A DNA stretch of 64,000 nucleotides. Origin: CAIZGX01 sp044354975 (GTDB taxonomy: Bacteria > Bacteroidota > Bacteroidia > Flavobacteriales_D > Sanyastnellaceae). The translations under genes and the position numbers were made by a program. A model generated the notes under the pieces. It had not been told where the DNA came from. It saw nothing but the letters and a program-made list of their open reading frames with translations, and made no database searches. The stretch spans positions 41,749 to 105,748 of the forward strand of contig JBIKZA010000001.1 in assembly GCA_044354975.1 (NCBI GenBank), written 5' to 3'. This document shows positions 57,976-64,000 of the stretch, in pieces; the stretch's first letter is position 1; each line of letters starts with the position of its first letter.

Positions 57976-60510
57976 ATGAAAAGAATTTTACTACTCGTTT
58001 TTTCTGCGCTATACCTTGTTGGCGCTCAGGCTCAAGATCTCTTGGGTATTAGCTCGAGCAACTATGGCGGACTTTCGAGCGTTCAGATAAATCCAGCGAA
58101 CCTCGCAGATAATCGATTGAAATTTGAAATCCAATTGGGCGGAACGGGATTTGGTTTTGCAAATAATTTCATGGGTTTTAAGCCAAGTTATTTGGTTCGC
58201 GAAGGGGGATTAACCTCAACAACTTACCCGTTGTTAGATCCAACACCCCCAACAGAGGATTTCACAACTGCGAATTTCCAAGACAACAGAAGGGCGTTTG
58301 TCTACAACAACATTTATTTACCAAGTCTCTTGGTTTCCATCAACGAGAAAAATTCCATTTCGCTTTCAGCAAGAGCAAGAACCTATTTGAATGTAGATGG
58401 GGTTGGCGCTGAATTGTTTCAATTCGGTTATAACTCACTGAATTATCCTTCGCTCTATAATACGAGAATTACAAACGAAAAATTATCCATTCAAACCATG
58501 ACATGGATGGAATATGCGCTTGGGTATGGAAGAGTGTTGATAGATCAAGAAAAACATTTCCTGAAGGCTGGAGTGACATTAAAAGCGCTTCAAGGCTTGC
58601 AGTCGGCCTTTTTGTTCATAGACAATTTAGACTATGCCGTGAATTCCGATTCAACGGTTTCGTTGTACAACGCAGAGGTGCAATACGGACACTCTACGAA
58701 TTTTGAAGCGAACGCAGACAATGCGAATTACCGTGTTGTTTCAAATTTGGGAATAGGTTTCGACTTCGGAGTAATCTACGAATGGCGCCCCGATTACGCG
58801 AAGCACAAACATGACATGGACGGAGAGACCAATGTGTGGAAGCGTAACGAGAACAAATACAAGTTGAAGGTAGGTGTGTCAATGACCGACCTTGGTGGAG
58901 TGAAATTTTCGAAAGGTGGACAAAGTGGTGACTTCACAGCAAACACTTCGAATTGGGATATTTCGAAATTGGATTTCGGAACAACACCAATAGCGGCATT
59001 GGACGATACGCTTAGTGCACGTTTCGGAGGCACGAATGCTGGAGCGAATTACAAAATGAATTTGCCAACGGCCTTCAGTACACAAATAGATTATCACATT
59101 TGGAGAGATTTGTACATCAATCAAACGAACTTCATTGCGTTCGGATTTAATTCCAACCCGAATAAAATTCATGATTTCACAACCATTTCCGTAACCCCAC
59201 GTTGGGATCACCGCATTGCTGGAGTTTCAATTCCAATTAGCTACAACAGCTTAATGGGAACGCGCACAGGTCTTGCGTTGCGCTTGGGTCCCGTAACGTT
59301 CGGAACAAGCAGCATGTATCCCTACCGCGCATTCCTTCGCGCAGATGGTTTCGGAACGAAAGACATCACAGGCCTCGATGCCTATGTTTTGGTTCGAATT
59401 CCAATCGCATACAAACGCATCAAAGACCGCGATAGCGATAAAGTTTCTGACCGTAAAGATCAATGTGTGAAAGTACCTGGAACTTGGGAGTACCGAGGTT
59501 GCCCAGACCGCGACGGTGATCACATTCGCGATGAAGAAGACGATTGTCCAGATGTACCAGGCCTTGCGGCGTTAAATGGTTGCCCTGATAAAGATGGCGA
59601 TGGTGTTACAGATTTGAAAGACGATTGTCCTGAAGTTGCTGGATTACCGGAATTGAAAGGTTGTCCAGACAGAGACGGCGATGGCATTACCGATTCGAAA
59701 GACGATTGTCCTGATGAAAAAGGATTGGCCATTTTTAACGGTTGTCCAGATCGCGATTCAGACGGTGTAATGGACCGCATCGACGATTGTCCAGACACCA
59801 AAGGGTTGGTGCAATACAATGGTTGTCCAGATACAGACGGAGACAACGTCATAGACAAAGTAGACGAGTGTCCAACAGTTTATGGTATTGCTGAATTGAA
59901 AGGTTGTCCAGCTACCGAGTTAATCTATTTCAATGTTAAAACACAAGTTGAAAAAGTGAAACAAGGCGGTGGTGTATACAGCTACGGTAACGCGGTTGAA
60001 ACGAAGACTGCGAAGTTTAAGTTGGAAGGATACAATGCAGACACGGTGAAGACGGTCTTCGTTACTTCACCAAATCTTCGCGGAAAGAATGCATACAGAG
60101 AAGCAGACGGATTCTTCCGATTCGCGAAGGAAGCCGAAGTGGTTATCTTGAAAGAAGAAGAGAAGCAAGTGATGAAGACGGCGTTTGAAAACTTGGAATA
60201 CAAAACGAATAGTGACGTTATTCTTTCAAGTTCATTTAGCAGCCTAGATGAATTGGCGAAACTTATGGGAATCAATTCAACATGGAAGCTTAGAATTTCA
60301 GGACACACAGACAATGTAGGATCACGTGATGCGAACCTAGGATTGTCGAAACGCAGATCTGAATCCGTGAAGAAATACCTTGTAAGCAAAGGCATTGCTT
60401 CTGATCGCTTTGAAGTGTTGTACTTCGGTCCAGACAAGCCCATTGCTCCGAACAACACCGAAGACGGAAGAGCTAGAAACCGTCGCGTAGAGATGATTAT
60501 TGTGGAATAA
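57976..60510 (+). CDS. OmpA-family outer-membrane protein with thrombospondin type 3 repeats
   Basis: 844 residues. After a signal peptide (1-19) comes a long beta-barrel region (about 20-470) of the DUF5723 type. Six tandem thrombospondin type 3 calcium-binding repeats (about 483-645) with pattern DxDGDxxxDxxDDCPxxxG(L)xxxxGCP follow. A linker and a C-terminal OmpA peptidoglycan-binding domain (about 745-844: LRISGHTDNVGSRDANLGLSKRRSESVKKYL ... GRARNRRVEMII) end the protein. It thus joins a large barrel, calcium-stiffened spacer and peptidoglycan anchor. A strong terminator follows. Confidence 0.93.
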   Translation: MKRILLLVFSALYLVGAQAQDLLGISSSNYGGLSSVQINPANLADNRLKFEIQLGGTGFGFANNFMGFKPSYLVREGGLTSTTYPLLDPTPPTEDFTTANFQDNRRAFVYNNIYLPSLLVSINEKNSISLSARARTYLNVDGVGAELFQFGYNSLNYPSLYNTRITNEKLSIQTMTWMEYALGYGRVLIDQEKHFLKAGVTLKALQGLQSAFLFIDNLDYAVNSDSTVSLYNAEVQYGHSTNFEANADNANYRVVSNLGIGFDFGVIYEWRPDYAKHKHDMDGETNVWKRNENKYKLKVGVSMTDLGGVKFSKGGQSGDFTANTSNWDISKLDFGTTPIAALDDTLSARFGGTNAGANYKMNLPTAFSTQIDYHIWRDLYINQTNFIAFGFNSNPNKIHDFTTISVTPRWDHRIAGVSIPISYNSLMGTRTGLALRLGPVTFGTSSMYPYRAFLRADGFGTKDITGLDAYVLVRIPIAYKRIKDRDSDKVSDRKDQCVKVPGTWEYRGCPDRDGDHIRDEEDDCPDVPGLAALNGCPDKDGDGVTDLKDDCPEVAGLPELKGCPDRDGDGITDSKDDCPDEKGLAIFNGCPDRDSDGVMDRIDDCPDTKGLVQYNGCPDTDGDNVIDKVDECPTVYGIAELKGCPATELIYFNVKTQVEKVKQGGGVYSYGNAVETKTAKFKLEGYNADTVKTVFVTSPNLRGKNAYREADGFFRFAKEAEVVILKEEEKQVMKTAFENLEYKTNSDVILSSSFSSLDELAKLMGINSTWKLRISGHTDNVGSRDANLGLSKRRSESVKKYLVSKGIASDRFEVLYFGPDKPIAPNNTEDGRARNRRVEMIIVE

Positions 60511-60530
60511 AACAAACCACTTCTGAATTC

Positions 60531-60563
60531 AAAGGCCCCGATAATCAGTTTATCGGGGCCTTT
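60531..60563 (+). terminator. Intrinsic terminator of the OmpA-family gene
   Basis: AAAGGCCCCGATAA (60531-60544) pairs with TTATCGGGGCCTTT with a four- to five-base loop, followed by T-rich sequence. The stem is symmetrical and may also work on the other strand. Confidence 0.85.
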
Positions 60564-60629
60564 GCTTTATCCGAAAAATTTGGAGGCATACTCTTTTACA
60601 TTTTTGTTAGAAGAAAAAAGAAAACGACT

Positions 60630-60683
60630 ATGAAAAAGAACATAAACATCCAGCTTGGCTTTTGGATTTACGCCGACAGATAA
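60630..60683 (+). other. 17-codon frame with F-W-I-Y run, leader-peptide-like
   Basis: MKKNINIQLGFWIYADR followed by TAA lies between two terminators, 32 nt ahead of a strong hairpin (60715-60743). A short frame rich in consecutive aromatic codons (Phe-Trp-Ile-Tyr) before an intrinsic terminator is the layout of an aromatic-amino-acid attenuator. However, the next gene on this strand is uvrC, over 1 kb away beyond a convergent gene, so it is either an orphan leader, a small RNA gene, or chance. No known RNA family is recognised. Confidence 0.35.
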
Positions 60684-60714
60684 TACGGTTTAGGTTATGA
60701 GGTTTGGTTTGGTT

Positions 60715-60743
60715 AAGCCCTTTCAACGTTGTTGAAGGGGCTT
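60715..60743 (+). terminator. Intrinsic terminator downstream of the 17-codon frame
   Basis: AAGCCCTTTCAAC and GTTGAAGGGGCTT form a 13-bp stem with one T-G pair, followed by TTTTTC. It ends the short transcript from about 60600 and, read the other way, lies 9 nt beyond the epimerase stop. Confidence 0.8.
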
Positions 60744-60751
60744 TTTCTTTA

Positions 60752-61771
60752 CTAGTCAACTTTCGAAGCACCTTTCGATAGAATCTTGTAATAGTGCACG
60801 GTATCTTCAATACTTGAAAAAGTATTGCGGTAATCAAATCTGAAAACACGCGTGGCTTTGCTTCCATCGAACTGTTTAACTTCATCGTAATTGCGAATGA
60901 TTTCGCGTGTAATGGTTGCACGTTTTCCAGTAAACAATTCAACAAGTGCTTCCGCGTAATACACTAAAACAATTTGCCACTTCTTCGCAATTGTTTTTCC
61001 AATTTTAACCTGAAGGGCATCTGCAATTTTTGTGAAGAGTTCTGCCATGCGAACATTTTCTGCGCAGAGAATATAGCGCTCGTTGGTCGGTGTTTGCTTG
61101 GCTGCGCGAATCATGACTTCCACAACGTCTAAGACTGAAACAATCCCGCTTCCACCAGCGGGTAAGGCCGGAAGGCCTTTTTCAATTCGCGCAATCATGG
61201 TTCCTGAACTGCGGGTGCAATTGTTCGGTCCGAAGATGACACCCGGATTCAAAATGGTCGCGTTCAATCCTTCTTGAATGCCTCTCCAAACCTCTTGCTC
61301 AGAAAGATATTTTCCCTTCGAATAATTTGAATGATAATCGTTGAAATCGCGCGGGGTTTCTTCATCAATAACTTTCCCTTTTGAATCACCCAAGGCAGAA
61401 ATGGAGCTGATGTGAATCAAGTGCTTCACATCGTTCTCAATACAAGCGTTCACAACGTTTTTCGTTCCGTTAATGTTCACTTCCAACATGCGTGAAGCAT
61501 CTTTTTTGTGGTATGAAACGATTGCCGCACAATGAAAGACGGTGTTTATTCCCTCAGTTAAATCGAACATGTCATCGGCATCTTCAACATCTCCTTTCAC
61601 CCACTGCACTTGCTGAAACAAGTTTTCTTTTCCATAAAAACGAAACAATTCGAAGACTTCTGATTGGCCTTTTTCATTTCGAAATAAAGCGTTAACAGGC
61701 ATTCCTTCTTCCGCCAATCGAAGAACAAGATGACTTCCAATTAAACCCGTTGCGCCTGTTACAAAATTCAT
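60752..61771 (-). CDS. NAD-dependent epimerase/dehydratase family protein (extended SDR)
   Basis: 339 residues. The nucleotide-binding motif is FVTGATGLIGSHLVLRLAEEG (3-23), VFHCAAIVSYHKKD carries the conserved strand 4, and HISSISALG is followed by the active-site Tyr-x3-Lys as YSKGK (YHSNYSKGKYLSE). ILNPGVIFGPNN is also typical. The closest types are dihydroflavonol-4-reductase-like or 3-beta-HSD-like enzymes; substrate unknown. It is divergent from uvrC across 29 nt. Confidence 0.88.
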   Translation of the reverse strand: MNFVTGATGLIGSHLVLRLAEEGMPVNALFRNEKGQSEVFELFRFYGKENLFQQVQWVKGDVEDADDMFDLTEGINTVFHCAAIVSYHKKDASRMLEVNINGTKNVVNACIENDVKHLIHISSISALGDSKGKVIDEETPRDFNDYHSNYSKGKYLSEQEVWRGIQEGLNATILNPGVIFGPNNCTRSSGTMIARIEKGLPALPAGGSGIVSVLDVVEVMIRAAKQTPTNERYILCAENVRMAELFTKIADALQVKIGKTIAKKWQIVLVYYAEALVELFTGKRATITREIIRNYDEVKQFDGSKATRVFRFDYRNTFSSIEDTVHYYKILSKGASKVD

Positions 61772-61800
61772 TGTGGCGAAGATATGCCGATATTTGTGTT

Positions 61801-63606
61801 GTGGAAGTTTCCGATCACATCAAAAGTATTTTGAAGGCATTGCCTGAAAAGGCGGGCGTTTACCAGTTCTTCGAAGAGAACGGGTCCATCTTGTATGTGG
61901 GGAAAGCGAAGGTGTTGAAGAACCGTGTAACGAGTTATTTCAATAAGAATAAATACGAGAGCATCAAGACCAAGTTAATGGTCAAGAAAATTCGAGACAT
62001 CAAGTATTCGGTTGTTGAAACCGAGTCCGATGCGTTGTTGTTGGAAGATTCGCTCATTAAAAAGTTCAAGCCGCGGTACAACATCTTGTTGAAGGACGAT
62101 AAGTCTTACTCGAGCATTGTAATAAAGAACGAACCCTTCCCGCGGGTGCAGAGTACACGTCAAATTTTAAACGACGGCTCGACCTATTTCGGTCCATACA
62201 CTTCAGGAAAATCGTTGTATTCCATTCTCGATTTAATTAAGGAATTGTATCCTCTTCGAACCTGCACGTTGAACCTTTCAAAAGCGAATATTCAAGCGAA
62301 AAAATTCAAGGTGTGTTTGGAATATCATTTGGGAAATTGTCTAGGCCCTTGCGTGGGCAAGCAGCGGGAAGAAGACTATCAGCAAGGGGTTCAGCATATC
62401 AAGCGAATCATTAAGGGCGAATATTTAGAGGCGGTGAAGACCTTGAAAAAGGAGATGATTCAATTAGCTTCAGAACAAAAATTCGAACAGGCGCAACAGT
62501 TGAAAGAGCGTATTCAAACCTTGGAAAATTTTCAAGCGAAGTCAACCATTGTGAATACAGACATTGACAATGTGGAGGTCTTTTCCATTGCATCTGATGC
62601 GCAGAGCATTTACGCGAATTACATGCACATCATGCGCGGAAGCATTGTGCACGTGTACACGGCAGAGGTGGTTCGTCAACTCGATGAGACCGACGAAGAA
62701 GTGTTGGCATTCGTTATTCGTTCGTTCCGCGAACGCATGAAGAGTCAAGCGAAGTCTGCGCTGATACCCTTCGACATAAATGAAAAAATTCCCGGATTGG
62801 AACTTCATGTTCCTCAGCGAGGCGACAAAAAAAAGTTGATAGAACTTTCTTTAAAAAACGCGAATCATTTCTTGTTGGAAGCACGCAAGCGAGCGGCCTT
62901 CCTGGACCCAGAGCGGAACACGCAGCGTATTTTGGAAACCATGAAAAAAGATTTGCGCCTCCCTGAATATCCTGTGCATATAGAGTGTTTCGACAACTCG
63001 AATATTCAAGGAACGAATCCGGTGAGTGCTTGTGTGGTTTTCAAAAACGCAAAGCCGAGCAAGTCTGATTACCGCATCTTCAACATACAATCTGTTGTTG
63101 GACCCGATGACTTTGCTTCCATGCGCGAAGCGGTTTACAGAAGGTACGCGCGGTTAATTCAAGAAGAGCAGCCGTTGCCGCAGTTGTTGATTATTGATGG
63201 TGGAAAGGGACAGCTCTCTTCCGCAATGGAGTCATTGGATTTACTGGGTCTACGTGGGAGAATAGCCGTGATTGGAATTGCAAAACGATTGGAAGAAATC
63301 TTCTTTCCCGGTGACAGTATTCCCATTTATTTAGACAAGCGAAGTGAGAGTCTGAAGATCATTCAGCACCTGCGAAATGAGGCGCACAGGTATGGATTAA
63401 GCAAGCACAGACAGCGACGCAGCAAGGGTGCCATTCATTCTGAATTGGAAAACATTGCTGGTGTGGGTAAGAAGACCATTGAGAAATTACTTCAACATTT
63501 TTCATCGGTAGCCCGAATTAAGTCGGCCACGCAAAAAGAAATTGAACAAGTCGTAGGGGAAAAAACAGCTGAAAAAATAAAGAATTATTTCGGCAAGGCG
63601 CAGTAG
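61801..63606 (+). CDS. uvrC: Excinuclease ABC subunit C
   Basis: 601-residue nuclease making both incisions in nucleotide excision repair. In order: GIY-YIG domain from AGVYQFFEENGSILYVGKAKVLKNRVTSYF, the cysteine-rich segment CLEYHLGNCLGPCVGK, UvrB-binding helix (EMIQLASEQKFEQAQQLKERI), RNase H-like nuclease core (HIECFDNSNIQGTNPVSACVVF ... LLIIDGGKGQLSSAMESL), and two helix-hairpin-helix motifs (ELENIAGVGKKTIEKLLQHF). I start at GTG 61801 (VEVSDHIKSILKALPEK); the upstream frame would overlap the divergent gene. PBP1A follows 56 nt downstream. Confidence 0.95.
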   Translation: MEVSDHIKSILKALPEKAGVYQFFEENGSILYVGKAKVLKNRVTSYFNKNKYESIKTKLMVKKIRDIKYSVVETESDALLLEDSLIKKFKPRYNILLKDDKSYSSIVIKNEPFPRVQSTRQILNDGSTYFGPYTSGKSLYSILDLIKELYPLRTCTLNLSKANIQAKKFKVCLEYHLGNCLGPCVGKQREEDYQQGVQHIKRIIKGEYLEAVKTLKKEMIQLASEQKFEQAQQLKERIQTLENFQAKSTIVNTDIDNVEVFSIASDAQSIYANYMHIMRGSIVHVYTAEVVRQLDETDEEVLAFVIRSFRERMKSQAKSALIPFDINEKIPGLELHVPQRGDKKKLIELSLKNANHFLLEARKRAAFLDPERNTQRILETMKKDLRLPEYPVHIECFDNSNIQGTNPVSACVVFKNAKPSKSDYRIFNIQSVVGPDDFASMREAVYRRYARLIQEEQPLPQLLIIDGGKGQLSSAMESLDLLGLRGRIAVIGIAKRLEEIFFPGDSIPIYLDKRSESLKIIQHLRNEAHRYGLSKHRQRRSKGAIHSELENIAGVGKKTIEKLLQHFSSVARIKSATQKEIEQVVGEKTAEKIKNYFGKAQ

Positions 63607-63662
63607 ATAGGTTAGTTTTGATTATTGAAATTTTACGCTGAAAAACGCGTTAATCAGAACCT

Positions 63663-64000
63663 ATGGAAAACACACCCGAACAGGAAAAAAAATACGCGAA
63701 GATTCTTTGGTGGATAGGCATGTCGCCATGGATTTTTTTCACGCTGGTATTAGGCGCTGTCTTGTTAAGCGGACTTCCGAATATTGATTTATTAGCAAAT
63801 CCAAAGATTGGATTGGCCTCTCAGATCTACGCTTCCGACGGAACCACCATTGGTTCATTCTACAAAGAGAACCGATCAGACATTACCTATCAAGAAATTC
63901 CTCCGCACGTTATTGATGCGCTGCTAGCCACGGAAGACGTGCGTTTCAAGCAGCACAGCGGAATAGATGTTCGCAGTTTAGCTCGCGCCGCTTTCTCCTT
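63663..64000 (+). CDS. Class A penicillin-binding protein 1A, N-terminal part (cut by window edge)
   Basis: The first 112 residues are visible. A cytoplasmic N-terminus is followed by one membrane anchor (about 18-40, GMSPWIFFTLVLGAVLLSG), then the start of the GT51 glycosyltransferase domain: ASQIYASDGTTIGSFYKENRSDITYQEIPPHVIDALLATEDVRFKQHSGIDVRSLARAAF, in which the EDxxFxxHxGxD motif carries the catalytic Glu. The transpeptidase domain is beyond the window. It polymerises and cross-links peptidoglycan. Confidence 0.9.
   Translation, partial: MENTPEQEKKYAKILWWIGMSPWIFFTLVLGAVLLSGLPNIDLLANPKIGLASQIYASDGTTIGSFYKENRSDITYQEIPPHVIDALLATEDVRFKQHSGIDVRSLARAAFS

Noticed and set aside
59425..59910. 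Tandem DNA repeat of unknown type
   Set aside because: The periodicity is explained by six thrombospondin type 3 repeats in the OmpA-family protein, encoded in frame.

Overview
The window is chromosomal DNA of a member of the Bacteroidota, most likely a Flavobacteriales (Crocinitomicaceae-like) lineage. The evidence is five proteins with type IX secretion (T9SS) C-terminal sorting domains, the T9SS response regulator PorX, the long form of IspG, DUF6427/DUF502/DUF4175 family proteins, absence of Shine-Dalgarno spacing, and the Bacteroidota promoter -7 element (TAnnTTTG) just upstream of many start codons. Both window edges cut genes: a sensor histidine kinase on the left and a class A penicillin-binding protein on the right.

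Layout. 1-13.8 kb: housekeeping genes (rlmN, ispG, purK, ddl, glyS, purQ) mixed with exported proteins. 13.8-22.1 kb: a hydrolase, an RCC1-propeller T9SS protein, DUF1456, DUF6934 with a small partner, rlmF, another T9SS protein and an XRE regulator. 22.2-24.8 kb: tRNA-Pro and pheT. 24.8-29.5 kb: an accessory insert (Fic protein, DUF2442, T9SS/DUF1566 surface proteins, DJ-1 family) punctuated by attC-like imperfect palindromes and bounded by two copies of the last 54 nt of pheT. 29.5-42.7 kb: dxr, tRNA-Gln, an aldehyde dehydrogenase, DUF4175 protein, RsbW-like ATPase, acyl-CoA carboxylase beta, gamma-carbonic anhydrase, GH16, a TM2/M48 membrane cluster, a DMT permease and DUF502. 42.8-64 kb: T9SS protein, yraN, lpd, dedA, porX-tsaE, ald, gcvP, fRMsr, a lipoprotein, a large OmpA-like porin, an epimerase, uvrC and PBP1A.

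The most unusual feature is a family of intergenic mini-hairpin arrays. Short inverted repeats of 7-15 nt, mostly with three-base loops of GNA type (GAA, GCA, GTA on one strand), are separated by a short word that is constant within an array but differs between arrays (AAGAT, TCAAT, GAAT, GAGG, AGGAATT). Four arrays (about 5.0, 10.1, 18.3 and 44.5 kb) fill the space between the stop codons of convergent genes almost exactly, and in two the separator word flips to its reverse complement half way. I know of no named repeat class with this architecture.

Genes acting together: purK and purQ (purine synthesis); ispG and dxr (MEP isoprenoid pathway); gcvP and lpd (glycine cleavage P and L proteins); ddl and PBP1A (peptidoglycan); rlmN and rlmF (23S rRNA methylation); PorX with the five T9SS client proteins. 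All calls come from reading the sequence; no database search was possible.
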